Of a stretch of DNA of 40,258 nt, positions 18,775 through 27,338 are shown in pieces (position 1 is the first letter of the stretch; every line of letters begins with the position of its first letter). The notes beneath the pieces were generated by a model. It saw nothing but the letters and a program-made list of their open reading frames with translations, did not search any database and was not told the origin of the DNA. The stretch is from Candidatus Competibacteraceae bacterium (GTDB taxonomy: Bacteria > Pseudomonadota > Gammaproteobacteria > Competibacterales > Competibacteraceae): the NCBI GenBank assembly GCA_020444905.1, contig JAGRHQ010000009.1, forward strand, positions 1 through 40,258, in the 5' to 3' direction. Position numbers and translations under genes: made by a program.

Positions 18775-19875
18775 TCAAACGCTCAGGTCGATTTGCTGAA
18801 GGGTTCCCGCCACGCCATTTTCGTGGAGAAAAACCCCGGATTCGCGAATCGCGCCCAACAAGTTATTCTGGTCGTCCTTGAGCGAGAACGGCGTAGCGAC
18901 ATGACCCAGGTAAATGGCGCCCACCCCGCGCTGACCCAGCGCAACGAGCTGATCGTTCCCCGTAGCGTCCTTCGACCAGATGCGCAGGCTTTGATAGATA
19001 GAATCGTTCTCATCGATCCACTGATTGCCGTCTTCATCATATTGAGCGAGTTCGGCAAAGCCCTGTCCTGTGGTTGCGCCAAACAACTCGCTGCCATCGT
19101 TAATTGTCCCGTCGCCATTACGATCCAGCGCCAGGAACCCGCTGTTGGGACCGACAAAGGCGATTTGATCCTGCTGGCCATCGGAATCAATGTCGAAGCT
19201 GAAGCGGGTCGTGGATAATTCCGCCGCATTGCCGCCAAAGTTTAACACCAGCGGATCCTTGAGTTTTGCATCACCAGCGCGCAAGCTCACACTTTGCTCT
19301 TGCAAGAACTCGCGGCTCATGCCCAGATCAACAGAAAAATTGATTTCCCTGCCGTCTGCGGTCTTGACCATGCCATCCGCTGAGAACGTAGTTTTCTCGG
19401 CTTCGTAATGGCGCTCGTAATAATCGTATTCGATGCCGAACCCGGCGCGTTCCGGAGCCTGCGCCTGCCGCTGGACCTGTTGCAGGGATTGCGTGGTTTC
19501 CTGGGCCTGTTCCTGGATTTTGCCCATTTCCTCGCGCAACGCCCTGGGCGAGATCAGCTTGATTTTCTTGCCGGTCAGCGCCTCAATCGTGCGAATCAAA
19601 ATGCCCAGCTTAAGTTCATCCTCGGGCTGCAACTCGGTCTCGTCCGACGCGACTCCCTTACAGGACCGGGCTTCACAAGCCGCCTGGGAAAGATGCGCGG
19701 CATCCGAGCGCAATTGACCCGGAGGGACGCTCTGGCTTGGCGGAGCAGGCTGGTTCCGACCCTCGAAATCCGGGCGACGGTCACCCACCCACATCCGCAA
19801 CGATTCCTTGACTTCATGCTGGGTGACAGCCTTGTGCTGACCGACGAGTTGTATATTCGAACTTTGAATGATCAT
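18775..19875 (-). CDS. Calcium-binding-motif protein, function unknown
   Basis: This 366-aa protein has no signal peptide or membrane segment. The N-terminal third is polar, with Pro/Gln-rich and coiled-coil-like stretches (EEMGKIQEQAQETTQSLQQV). The C-terminal half carries EF-hand-like or VCBS-like acidic loops: DIDSDGQQDQI, DRNGDGTINDGSELFG and DEDGNQWIDENDSIY. Similar proteins are found in Pseudomonas- and Shewanella-type genomes without an assigned role. GAGGA eight nt before the ATG supports the start. A type I secretion substrate is possible, but no transporter is near. Confidence 0.75.
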   Translation of the reverse strand: MIIQSSNIQLVGQHKAVTQHEVKESLRMWVGDRRPDFEGRNQPAPPSQSVPPGQLRSDAAHLSQAACEARSCKGVASDETELQPEDELKLGILIRTIEALTGKKIKLISPRALREEMGKIQEQAQETTQSLQQVQRQAQAPERAGFGIEYDYYERHYEAEKTTFSADGMVKTADGREINFSVDLGMSREFLQEQSVSLRAGDAKLKDPLVLNFGGNAAELSTTRFSFDIDSDGQQDQIAFVGPNSGFLALDRNGDGTINDGSELFGATTGQGFAELAQYDEDGNQWIDENDSIYQSLRIWSKDATGNDQLVALGQRGVGAIYLGHVATPFSLKDDQNNLLGAIRESGVFLHENGVAGTLQQIDLSV

Positions 19876-20035
19876 GGCGGATTCCTCTTGGACGGGCGCA
19901 ATTTAATAAGAATATCGGCCTAGCAGAAAAATTCTTTACCAGAGGTCATGAGAGCGAATCCCCATTATTTTGTGCATCGCTGCTGAAATTAGGCTTTACT
20001 ATTTCCTAACGAGGCATGAGTCAGGTCATCGCGTC

Positions 20036-20446
20036 ATGAACAATTCAAGGTTTTTCTTCAAGACGAAGAAACGATTTACACACGGGTCAGATAGCGATTT
20101 TACCAGGGGATGGCGATTGAAACTGTATCTTTTACTTTTAGTTACATTTCCAGTCGGGTTCGCGCTGGCTGGCGATGAAGCCTACACCTGGAAGGATGCC
20201 GATGGACGGGTGCATTTCGGCAATCGTCCGCCTGAAGGTCAGACGGCTACGCCCATTCATGTTGAACCCAGCGACCGTATCTATAGCTGGACTGATGCAG
20301 AAGGCAAGGTTCAATATGGCGCGCATCCGCCTCCGGATGCCGTGGCCAAGGAACTCAAGGAAGAGGAGGGTTCGCTGTCCACCATCCACGCCAGTAAACT
20401 GCGTCCAGGAGAAAAGCAGTTACTACAGGAATGGCGACAGCGTTGA
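20036..20446 (+). CDS. DUF4124-containing exported protein
   Basis: The longest ATG form is 136 aa. It has a hydrophobic export segment (LYLLLLVTFPVGFALAGDE) and then two tandem DUF4124-like units, YTWKDADGRVHFGNRPP and YSWTDAEGKVQYGAHPP. The C-terminus is charged. The in-frame TTG at 20117 has AGGGGA about six nt upstream and would give a signal peptide of normal length beginning MKLYLLLL, so it is a serious alternative start. A third, longer TTG start at 19970 is unlikely. DUF4124 proteins are periplasmic and of unknown function. Confidence 0.8.
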   Translation: MNNSRFFFKTKKRFTHGSDSDFTRGWRLKLYLLLLVTFPVGFALAGDEAYTWKDADGRVHFGNRPPEGQTATPIHVEPSDRIYSWTDAEGKVQYGAHPPPDAVAKELKEEEGSLSTIHASKLRPGEKQLLQEWRQR

Positions 20447-20470
20447 GTAAAGGCCAGCGAAAGAAATCGC

Positions 20471-20650
20471 CTAACCGCTTTTCCAGGCGTCAGGCCAGCG
20501 GCGCTGAAGTTCAACCAGCCATTGGCGCCGCAGATTCTGGCGCGTCCCTGCGGATGCGCCATGCAAGAGCGCGCGGTAGTACTGATAAGATGCGCGCGTG
20601 ACCGCACGCTCGCATCTCGGCAACTTCTCGATATCGCGAATGGTCATCAT
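20471..20650 (-). CDS. Small basic protein of 59 aa, function unknown
   Basis: This frame starts ATGATG at 20650, six nt after a strong GGAGG. It encodes a basic, tryptophan-containing protein beginning MMTIRDIEKLPRCERAV, with RASYQYYRALLHG in the middle and ending RRWPDAWKSG. There is no membrane segment. It converges with the DUF4124 gene and diverges from the phytoene-synthase-like gene. The ribosome site and regular composition suggest it is real. I do not recognise the family. Confidence 0.55.
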   Translation of the reverse strand: MMTIRDIEKLPRCERAVTRASYQYYRALLHGASAGTRQNLRRQWLVELQRRWPDAWKSG

Positions 20651-20765
20651 GGCGTACCTCCAGCTTTTTCAGGGAAGATCGGAAGAGAGTTTTCTGAATT
20701 TTAACAAGCATAATGCGTGCCGATATTCACCATGATGCTCCGCTTTCGACCCAAGAGTTTTGAGC

Positions 20766-21632
20766 ATGACTGCAGATGATTACTGCCATAACCTGGCAGT
20801 CCGGCAAGGCTCTGATTTCCGCTACAGCCTGCTAAAGTTGCCGCTTGCGCAGCGCCATACCCTGATTGCCGTCCACGCTTTTTATCTGGAAACTGTCCAG
20901 ATTCCCCAGGAATGCCGGGACCCTGGTCTTGCCCGGACCAAATTGGACTGGTGGCGCGCCGAACTCGGTCACTTGTTCGCCGGCGACCCGCACCATCCGA
21001 TCACGCGCGCCTTGCAGCCGCGACTGGCGACTTTTAACCTGCCCGAGGAATATTTCCGGGAAATTCTGGACGGGATTGCAATGGACATCGACTATGACGC
21101 CTATCCAAGCCTGACGGAATTGACCCTTTATCTTCATCGGCGCGGCAGCATTCCAGCGCTGCTGGCGGCGGAAATTACCGGCTACCAGGATCGCCGCGCG
21201 ACGCCGCGCTTTGCTCACGAAGCCGGCGCTTCGCTGCTGCTGTTTGACCTGCTGTACAAGGTGCGCCACCATGCGCAGCATGGTCATTTCTACCTGCCCG
21301 AGGATGAAATGCAACGCTTTGGCGTCGGTCCAGGCGACCTGTTAGCGGCGCAAACCACCGACCGGGTGCGGCAATTGTTCGCTTTTCAGGCCGAGCGTAT
21401 TCATGAATATTACCAGCGGGCATTGGCTGTTCTGCCCGAGACCGATCGCTATGCACAATCCCATCTGCTGGTTCGCCTAGAACTGGTCATGGCCCTGCTG
21501 GCGGAAATTGCCGGGGAAGGTTACCGCTTGCTGGAGCAGCAAACCCGCTTGACGCCCTTGCGTAAACTGTGGATGGCCTGGCGATTGCTCGGTCGTGAGC
21601 AACGCCGCTATCGGCAGAGGGTCGCCGCATAG
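20766..21632 (+). CDS. Squalene/phytoene synthase family protein, NDUFAF6-like
   Basis: This 288-aa protein has the trans-isoprenyl synthase fold. The second Asp-rich motif reads DGIAMDIDYD. The usual first motif (DDxxD) is replaced by ETVQIPQECRD followed by KLDWWRAEL, as in the NDUFAF6-like branch of the family, whose members are mostly not shown to make squalene or phytoene. Enzymatic activity is therefore doubtful. The ATG at 20766 is chosen over a TTG two codons earlier; the ribosome site is weak. The yciK-like gene follows after 40 nt. Any link to the CarH-like regulator 20 kb away is speculative. Confidence 0.8.
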   Translation: MTADDYCHNLAVRQGSDFRYSLLKLPLAQRHTLIAVHAFYLETVQIPQECRDPGLARTKLDWWRAELGHLFAGDPHHPITRALQPRLATFNLPEEYFREILDGIAMDIDYDAYPSLTELTLYLHRRGSIPALLAAEITGYQDRRATPRFAHEAGASLLLFDLLYKVRHHAQHGHFYLPEDEMQRFGVGPGDLLAAQTTDRVRQLFAFQAERIHEYYQRALAVLPETDRYAQSHLLVRLELVMALLAEIAGEGYRLLEQQTRLTPLRKLWMAWRLLGREQRRYRQRVAA

Positions 21633-21672
21633 TAAACTGATCCAATTAATCGCTTTTGGACAGGATAGTGTC

Positions 21673-22416
21673 ATGAAGGATTACCAACCTGCTGCTGATT
21701 TATTGAAAGACCGGGTTATTCTGGTGACCGGCGCTGGAGACGGCCTGGGTCGAACCGCTGCGCGGCAGTTAGGCGCACACGGAGCGACGATCATCCTGCT
21801 CGGGCGCACGATCCGTAAATTGGAGCAGGTCTATGATGAGTTGGAACAGGTGGGCGCCCCTCAACCAGCGATTTACCCTATGAATCTGGAAGGAGCGACG
21901 CCCAAGGGCTATGCCGATCTGGCGCAGGTGCTGGAAACCGAATTCGGTCGATTGGACGGCTTGCTGCACAACGCCGCCCTGTTTCAGGGGCTGACGCCCA
22001 TTGCTAATTACGACATCGAACTCTGGTACCGCGTCCTGCAAGTCAACCTGAACGCGCCCTTCCTGCTGACTCAGACGCTGCTGGGCCTGCTGAATCGTTC
22101 TGCTGACGCCTCGGTGGTCTTCACCGCCGACCAGGTTAGCGAGAAGGGGCAAGCCTATTGGGGCGCTTATGCCGTGGCCAAGGGTGGCGCGCAGACTCTG
22201 ATGAAAATGCTGGCTAATGAACTGGAGACGAACACCCCAATTCGTGTGAACAGTATTGACCCAGGGCGGGTGCGCACGCCGATGACTTTGAAAATCTATC
22301 CGGGTCGCGAACCGGAGCAGTGGCCAATCCCCGAAACCGTAATGAACGCCTATCTTTATCTGCTGGGCCCCGACAGCAAGGGGGTTACCGGCCAGGTCTT
22401 CCACGCCCAGGATTGA
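21673..22416 (+). CDS. YciK-family short-chain dehydrogenase
   Basis: This 247-aa SDR has the NAD(P) motif TGAGDGLG near residue 20 and LHNAA in place of the NNAG motif. The catalytic YxxxK is present in [10 protein letters not shown]. The catalytic Ser position, 13 residues before the Tyr, is Asp here ([10 protein letters not shown]), whereas E. coli YciK reads FTSSSV as I remember it. Activity may be altered or absent. AGGA eight nt before the ATG decides the start; an upstream extension to 21595 overlaps the previous gene and is rejected. The PGRVRTPM segment and C-terminal GVTGQVF are typical SDR features. Confidence 0.88.
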   Translation: MKDYQPAADLLKDRVILVTGAGDGLGRTAARQLGAHGATIILLGRTIRKLEQVYDELEQVGAPQPAIYPMNLEGATPKGYADLAQVLETEFGRLDGLLHNAALFQGLTPIANYDIELWYRVLQVNLNAPFLLTQTLLGLLNRSADASVVFTADQVSEKGQAYWGAYAVAKGGAQTLMKMLANELETNTPIRVNSIDPGRVRTPMTLKIYPGREPEQWPIPETVMNAYLYLLGPDSKGVTGQVFHAQD

Positions 22417-22520
22417 CCCGGTTCCGGCTCCCGGCGCGCGGGTTCAGAATGCTCCGAAGACTCTATGGCGCTGGGCTATTATACCCATTCCCATTATGTT
22501 CAATGACATTACCGCAGAGT

Positions 22521-22621
22521 CTCCCCCCTTTGAAAAAGGGGGGCCGGGGGGGATTTCGATAGACAGCGTCGATCCACGGTGTTCAAATCCCCCCTCACCC
22601 CCCTTTGAAAAAGGGGGGAAT
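22521..22621. repeat. REPIN-like pair of inverted C6TTT/AAAG6 hairpins
   Basis: Two 21-bp units (CCCCCCTTTGAAAAAGGGGG plus G) lie at 22523-22543 and 22598-22618. They flank a spacer whose ends, GGGGGGATTT (22547-22556) and AAATCCCCCC (22585-22594), are inverted copies. The whole block is about 100 bp and nearly symmetrical, like two REP units in opposite orientation. It occupies the intergenic gap between yciK-like and qmcA. Related single palindromes occur at 10281 and 36809. Confidence 0.85.
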
Positions 22622-22711
22622 CCAGAATTCAAAACCTATCGAGAAACGATATTAGATCGTTTTTCCGCCTGGAATCTTCCAAATTCAGCTTATTTACAAA
22701 GGAGGCAAGTC

Positions 22712-23644
22712 ATGCTGGGAGGTTTCCCCACCTTCGTCGTTGGACTGGCGGTTTTCGCCGTAATTCTGGTCTTTCTGGGCGTCAAATCGGTGCCGCAAGG
22801 CATGGAATACACCGTCGAGCGTTTTGGCCGCTATACCGAGACGCTACGTCCCGGACTCAATCTCATCATCCCAATCATCGACCGCATTGGCCACAAGATC
22901 AACATGATGGAAACAGTGCTGGATGTTCCCTCGCAGGAAATTATCACCAAGGACAACGCGATGGTGCAGGTGGATGGCGTCGTATTTTATCAGGTGCTGG
23001 ACGCTGCCAAGGCTGCCTATGAGGTCAATCAGCTTGAGTTCGCCACACTCAATCTGACCATGACCAATATCCGCACGGTCATGGGTTCGATGGATCTGGA
23101 TGAGTTATTGTCCAAGCGCGATGAAATCAATGCGCGACTCCTGACCGTCGTGGATGAGGCTACGACTCCGTGGGGAGTCAAGGTGACCCGCATCGAAATC
23201 AAGGACATTTCCCCACCCAAGGATTTGGTAGACTCCATGGCCCGGCAGATGAAAGCCGAACGGGATAAGCGGGCCTCGATCCTTACCGCGGAAGGCGCGC
23301 GGCAGGCGGCTATTCTCGAAGCTGAAGGACTCAAGCAGGCGGCCATTCTCGAAGCCGAGGGCCGCAAGGAATCCGCTTTCCGCGATGCCGAGGCGCGCGA
23401 ACGACTGGCTCAGGCGGAGGCGCGCGCGACCATCATGCTATCGGAAGCGATTGGCAAAGGCGACGTGCAGGCGATTAACTATTTTGTTGCGCAGAAATAT
23501 GTGGAAGCAGTGGCCAAGCTGGCGACAGCGCCGAATCAAAAGGTGCTGCTGATGCCGCTGGACACCTCCGGATTGGTGGGCGCCCTGGCTGGGATTGCCG
23601 AACTGACCCAGGAAGCCATGAGCAAGGGAGGAACCCGCGCGTGA
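22712..23644 (+). CDS. qmcA: SPFH/stomatin-family membrane protein (QmcA-like)
   Basis: This 310-aa protein has one N-terminal membrane segment ([17 protein letters not shown]), an SPFH/band 7 domain ([20 protein letters not shown] and onward) and a coiled-coil tail with a repeated QAAILEAEG unit. It likely forms oligomeric rings or microdomains in the inner membrane. AAAGGAGG six nt before the ATG fixes the start; open frame upstream of it runs through the REPIN and is not coding. It overlaps the nfeD gene by four nt (GTGA), the usual stomatin-NfeD pairing. Confidence 0.94.
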   Translation: MLGGFPTFVVGLAVFAVILVFLGVKSVPQGMEYTVERFGRYTETLRPGLNLIIPIIDRIGHKINMMETVLDVPSQEIITKDNAMVQVDGVVFYQVLDAAKAAYEVNQLEFATLNLTMTNIRTVMGSMDLDELLSKRDEINARLLTVVDEATTPWGVKVTRIEIKDISPPKDLVDSMARQMKAERDKRASILTAEGARQAAILEAEGLKQAAILEAEGRKESAFRDAEARERLAQAEARATIMLSEAIGKGDVQAINYFVAQKYVEAVAKLATAPNQKVLLMPLDTSGLVGALAGIAELTQEAMSKGGTRA

Positions 23645-24105
23645 GCGACTGGCTGCTGGAACCGGTCTACTGGAACTGGTGGGTGCTGGGCGTGGCGCTC
23701 ATGGCGATAGAAGCCCTGGTCCCCGGCTTCTTCTTCCTGTGGATGGGCGTAGCTGCACTGCTGGTGGGGTTGGTGCTGACTATTCTGCCCGAAATGCCCT
23801 GGACTTGGCAGGTGTTCCTGTTTGCCCTGTTGTCAGTAGGTTCTATCGTCGCCTGGCGGATGCGGTTGCGCCGGCATCCCACCCGCACCGCTGATCCCCT
23901 GCTCAATCGACGTGGTCATCAGTACATCGGGCGGGTGTTTACCCTAGATGCGCCCGTCATCAATGGCCATGGTAAAATCCGGGTCGACGACAGCACCTGG
24001 AAGGTGCTGGTCGAACAAGACTGTCCGGCAGGCGTGCGATTGCGGATCGTTGGCGTCGATGGGGTCATGCTTAAGGGCGAAATCGAAAGCGAGAACGTTG
24101 CATAA
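23641..24105 (+). CDS. NfeD-family protein (stomatin partner)
   Basis: This 154-aa protein starts at a GTG overlapping the qmcA stop. Two or three membrane segments cover about residues 10-70 ([20 protein letters not shown], then a second hydrophobic run). A C-terminal OB-fold NfeD domain has [25 protein letters not shown] and ends before residue 154. It is the short NfeD1b type without a protease domain, as in E. coli YbbK/YbbL pairs. It is thought to act with the SPFH protein in membrane quality control. Confidence 0.93.
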   Translation: MSDWLLEPVYWNWWVLGVALMAIEALVPGFFFLWMGVAALLVGLVLTILPEMPWTWQVFLFALLSVGSIVAWRMRLRRHPTRTADPLLNRRGHQYIGRVFTLDAPVINGHGKIRVDDSTWKVLVEQDCPAGVRLRIVGVDGVMLKGEIESENVA

Positions 24106-24150
24106 AAACATCCCTTTCCCGAAGGCGAGAGGTTGTGGGCTGAGAGCGTT

Positions 24151-24672
24151 TTATCCTTCTTTTTCGCACAGCGCTTGTTCGTAAGCCTGGCGCACATCCC
24201 CGCCAAAGCACACCAAATAAACCATCTCGATCTGGTCATCATGGGCGAGAAAATGGCGAACCTCGCGGATAGCGATACGCGCTGCTTCGTCCAGGGGATA
24301 GCCATAAACCCCGCAACTGATGGCAGGGAATGCGATGGTGCAAATCGCCTGCTCCACCGCCAGTTGCAGGCTTTGGCGATAACAGGACGCTAGCAGTGCG
24401 GGTTCCTCCTGCTCGCCGTCCTGCCAGATAGGTCCAACCGTGTGGATGACATACCGGGCGGGTAACCGATAGCCGCGTGTCAGCTTGGCCTGACCGGTTT
24501 CGCAACCGCCCAGTGTGCGGCACTCGGCCAGCAATTCCGGGCCAGCGGCGCGATGAATTGCGCCATCTACGCCGCCGCCGCCAAGCAGTGAACGATTGGC
24601 GGCGTTCACAATAGCATCCACCGATAATCGAGTAATATCATCGGAAATGATCCGAATACGGCTGGAATCCAT
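24151..24672 (-). CDS. Macro-domain protein (O-acetyl-ADP-ribose deacetylase type)
   Basis: This 173-aa protein is a single macro domain close to YmdB. It has [20 protein letters not shown], then [22 protein letters not shown] and [18 protein letters not shown]. The Asn and Asp residues that bind and act on ADP-ribose (NAAN, GVDGAI) are present. It should hydrolyse O-acetyl-ADP-ribose or remove ADP-ribose from proteins in the cytoplasm. It converges with nfeD with a 45-nt gap. Confidence 0.93.
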   Translation of the reverse strand: MDSSRIRIISDDITRLSVDAIVNAANRSLLGGGGVDGAIHRAAGPELLAECRTLGGCETGQAKLTRGYRLPARYVIHTVGPIWQDGEQEEPALLASCYRQSLQLAVEQAICTIAFPAISCGVYGYPLDEAARIAIREVRHFLAHDDQIEMVYLVCFGGDVRQAYEQALCEKEG

Positions 24673-24765
24673 CTCAATCGCCTCATCGACAACACGCTGG
24701 AGGTTGTTAATCCAATAATAGGTTAGTCCATAAAAAAGTTAAAAACTTATGGCCATAAGGTTATT

Positions 24766-25671
24766 ATGCAATTTTTTAGTTGGTTTTATCATTCCACCAT
24801 GCTTTACCAGTTGACGGCTATCGTCTTTCCTCTCTTCGCCCTGGTGGCGGTCGGCTTTTTCTATGGTCGCCGCCATCTGCCCGACATGGCGGTAGCCAAC
24901 CGGATTAATCTGGAGATCTTCACGCCAGCATTAATTTTTTCGGTGATGTCCGCCAGGGATTTTCAGATCGCGGCCTATAGCAAACTGGCGTTGGCTGGCG
25001 TGCTGGTGGTCCTGGGTTCGGGGTTGATTGCCTGGCCGATCGCCTGGTTGGCCGGTTGGCGGATTAAAGCTTTTGTTCCACCCATGATGTTTACAAACTC
25101 AGGAAATATGGGTTTACCTCTTGCGGTGCTGGCGTTCGGTGAACCGGCGCTGGCGGCGGCTCTGGTGCTGTTCCTGGTGGAGAACACACTGCACTTCACG
25201 ATCGGCAATGCCCTGCTGGAAGGCCGAATTCACCCTGGAATGTTGCTGCGCATACCCATTTTGCAAGCGACTCTGGCAGGGCTGGCGGTCACATTACTGG
25301 ATATAACAGTGTGGAAGCCCCTGGCGATGGCGCTGGATCTACTGGGGCAGGTGGCGATCCCGCTGATGTTGTTTGCGCTTGGCGTACGCATGACGCGCAT
25401 TAATTTACAGGATTGGCGCATTGGTCTGACCGGAGCGGTAGTTTGTCCAGCTTCGGGAATCGCCATCGTGCTGCTGGTCGGTCCATTGTTGGGGGTCAGC
25501 GGCGAACAGTACGATCAATTGCTGGTATTTGGCGCACTACCGCCAGCGGTTCTCAACTTCATGTTAGCCGAGAAGTTCAGCGAGTCGCCCGAGGCGGTCG
25601 CTTCCATCGTTCTTATGGGCAATCTTGCCAGTATAGTGACGCTGCCAGCGGTGCTGGCGTGGATACTTTGA
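24766..25671 (+). CDS. AEC-family (auxin efflux carrier-like) transporter
   Basis: This 301-aa integral membrane protein has about ten hydrophobic segments. NRINLEIFTPALIFSVM and a central TNSGNMGLPLAVLAFGE are typical of the AEC/PIN-like family, followed by VLMGNLASIVTLPAVL at the C-terminus. Bacterial members include malonate or malate permease-like proteins; the substrate here is unknown. AAGG six nt before the ATG supports the start. It is transcribed away from the macro-domain gene. Confidence 0.9.
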   Translation: MQFFSWFYHSTMLYQLTAIVFPLFALVAVGFFYGRRHLPDMAVANRINLEIFTPALIFSVMSARDFQIAAYSKLALAGVLVVLGSGLIAWPIAWLAGWRIKAFVPPMMFTNSGNMGLPLAVLAFGEPALAAALVLFLVENTLHFTIGNALLEGRIHPGMLLRIPILQATLAGLAVTLLDITVWKPLAMALDLLGQVAIPLMLFALGVRMTRINLQDWRIGLTGAVVCPASGIAIVLLVGPLLGVSGEQYDQLLVFGALPPAVLNFMLAEKFSESPEAVASIVLMGNLASIVTLPAVLAWIL

Positions 25672-25786
25672 TGCTGGATTGAATGAATGCTTCTTCAACT
25701 CCGCAACCGCATGTGTCCACGCCGGTAACGCTCTCGATATAAAATAATACTTCTAACCGCAATAAAACCTTCCAGGAGAAATAGAT

Positions 25787-26068
25787 ATGCCTCAGTTTGT
25801 CATCGAACGAGAAATCACCGGCGTAGGAAGTCTGCCTGAGGAAACCTTGAACGCCATGGCGAAAAAGACGCGGGAAGTCGTCAATGACACGACGGCTAAT
25901 GTGCAGTGGTTGTACAGTTTCGTGACCGATAACAAGACATATTGCGTGTATCTTGCCCCGGATGAAGAGGTATTGCGGCAAAGTTCAGAGCGGGCGGGAT
26001 TGCCGATTAGTCGCGTATCGCGCGTGACTTCAGTGCTTGATGCGGCGGGGGAAAAACAATCGCAATAA
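25787..26068 (+). CDS. DUF4242 (SCO4226-like) small protein
   Basis: This 93-aa protein has the family pattern QFVIEREITGVGSLP, then WLYSFVTDNKTYCVYLAPDEE and a C-terminal AGLPISRVSRV. SCO4226 of Streptomyces, a relative, is a ferredoxin-like-fold nickel-binding protein; metal binding here is not shown. AGGAG eight nt before the ATG supports the start. It stands alone, 115 nt after the transporter gene. Confidence 0.88.
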   Translation: MPQFVIEREITGVGSLPEETLNAMAKKTREVVNDTTANVQWLYSFVTDNKTYCVYLAPDEEVLRQSSERAGLPISRVSRVTSVLDAAGEKQSQ

Positions 26069-26126
26069 AACCTTCTGGGTGGAGGCTTTGGGATGCGCAA
26101 TGCGCACCCTACTGCTGCTGGCGTGT

Positions 26127-27131
26127 TCAAGGCTGAATTTTGTTAATGACTGAATTGTTCGCATTCGCCCACCCAGGCAGACCAGCTACCGCTTGTGCGC
26201 GTTTCAACATCTTGGGGTTCGGGGTAAATTTTAGCTCAGCGACCGTGTAGGCAGGCGGCGGGTTTGACTTGAAATCAGGCATGATCACCGCTTGACCTGG
26301 GATTTTGGGAAACTGGCGTATGAAGGCGCGCATGTTTTCGGGTGTAGGAGCGTAATGTCCACTTTTTGCGGTAATGAATTTTACTACGCCCTGATCTACA
26401 ACTAGCTCGCCTGCTGCCATGACAGCGCTGCCGCTCAGGAATGTGGAGTGATGATAGATGCCTGTGACGTGTTTATGCGCGTACATCTTGCCTTCTGGCG
26501 AAACTACAAAGATGGCCCAGCCCGTTCCCGATACGACAGTTGTAAGCGGTTGGCTATGAAATAGCGCGCCACTGATGGCGTAATAGAGCTTACCGTCCTC
26601 CTTGAACACGACGCGGCGCTTTTCGGCCTTGGCGTTCCCCCCATAATATTTCACCAAAAGCGGCACATGAGGTGGATTCAGTCGCGCGTAATCCCAAAAA
26701 CTTTCGTGCGGTTGACCATTCTTTCGCCACGCCTCAAAAATAGACGCAAGCTGAAAGCCAACGCCATGCTGGGGCGAGAGATATTCTAACCAGTAGCTCC
26801 GGTTTCGCCCATGCTGGTTGTTATCGATCGACTTCCAATTGGTGGGGCCAGTTAGAAAGCGCGCGCCGAGTTTCGCCCCTTCATCAATGACCTGTCGGGC
26901 TAAATCGTCCATTGCAGCCCAGCGCGCTTGGTTAGTGGCAGTAGCCTTCGGCGGATGACTCGTCAACCATTCTCCCGCGCCAACGAGGATGCGTTCGAGG
27001 ATATTGATTTTCTCAATATTCGGCAGGTTGGAATGGGTATTGTAGTACTGTACCAGATCCCATACGGTTTTCAAAAACCAGTTTTGGGTGGTGGATATCT
27101 TCGCATTGGTTAGTTTTGTAGTGGTAAGCAT
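26127..27131 (-). CDS. Protein with a C-terminal domain resembling plant IQM proteins
   Basis: This 334-aa protein has no signal peptide. The N-terminal half (to about 160) is unrecognised, with several Trp residues and SYWLEYLSPQHGVGF. From about 165 to 280 it reads WAIFVVSPEGKMYAHKH, GIYHHSTFLSGSAVMAAGEL and KSGHYAPTPENMRAFIRQFP. This order closely matches the domain of plant IQM calmodulin-binding proteins (KxxGxFHHSSFLAGG, AAGRL, SGHYRPT), which has no agreed biochemical function. No IQ motif is evident here. AGGA nine nt before the ATG supports the start. It is isolated, with an AT-rich upstream region. It could be an effector or toxin-like protein; this is inference. Confidence 0.7.
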   Translation of the reverse strand: MLTTTKLTNAKISTTQNWFLKTVWDLVQYYNTHSNLPNIEKINILERILVGAGEWLTSHPPKATATNQARWAAMDDLARQVIDEGAKLGARFLTGPTNWKSIDNNQHGRNRSYWLEYLSPQHGVGFQLASIFEAWRKNGQPHESFWDYARLNPPHVPLLVKYYGGNAKAEKRRVVFKEDGKLYYAISGALFHSQPLTTVVSGTGWAIFVVSPEGKMYAHKHVTGIYHHSTFLSGSAVMAAGELVVDQGVVKFITAKSGHYAPTPENMRAFIRQFPKIPGQAVIMPDFKSNPPPAYTVAELKFTPNPKMLKRAQAVAGLPGWANANNSVINKIQP

Positions 27132-27338
27132 GGATTGTCTTCCTAAAAAGCGGCCAATTTATGACCAGCATTTTCAAGTCACATGCCAGGTGGTAAAATT
27201 GAAAAATAATCGATTAACTATCTATTTTTCATAAAATTAATTTACTAAGACAGTGATTTATATCGTGTGGAATGTCTTATTTTTATTTCCAACATATTGG
27301 AATTTCCAATATGTTGGAAGCAGAAAAGAGACGAGTCA
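27132..27338. other. AT-rich intergenic region upstream of the IQM-like gene
   Basis: These 207 nt have no supported gene. The stretch 27200-27290 is very AT-rich and probably holds the promoter of the IQM-like gene on the minus strand, although no -35/-10 pair stands out. It contains the nested palindrome at 27287-27319. Confidence 0.6.
27287..27319. repeat. Double nested palindrome (TTCCAA-N4-TTGGAA twice)
   Basis: TTCCAACATATTGGAA (27287-27302) and TTCCAATATGTTGGAA (27304-27319) are perfect reverse complements separated by one nt. Each is also a palindrome on its own (TTCCAA-N4-TTGGAA). It lies 20 nt after the stop of the 32-codon gene and 155 nt before the IQM-like ATG. On the minus strand A-rich sequence follows it, so it is not a standard terminator. 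It could be a twin operator or a strong RNA hairpin. Confidence 0.85.

Noticed and set aside
18768-18782. GCGTTT-TTC-AAACGC hairpin as terminator of the calcium-motif gene
   Set aside because: The stem is only six bp, overlaps the stop codon and is followed by AAGACTG and not by a T-run.
22496-22711. N-terminal extension of the QmcA-like protein by 72 residues
   Set aside because: The extension is translated from the REPIN repeat, and AAAGGAGG before 22712 marks the real start.
27287-27319. The double palindrome as an intrinsic terminator
   Set aside because: No T-run follows on either strand: A-rich sequence follows on the minus strand and GCAGAAAAG on the plus strand.
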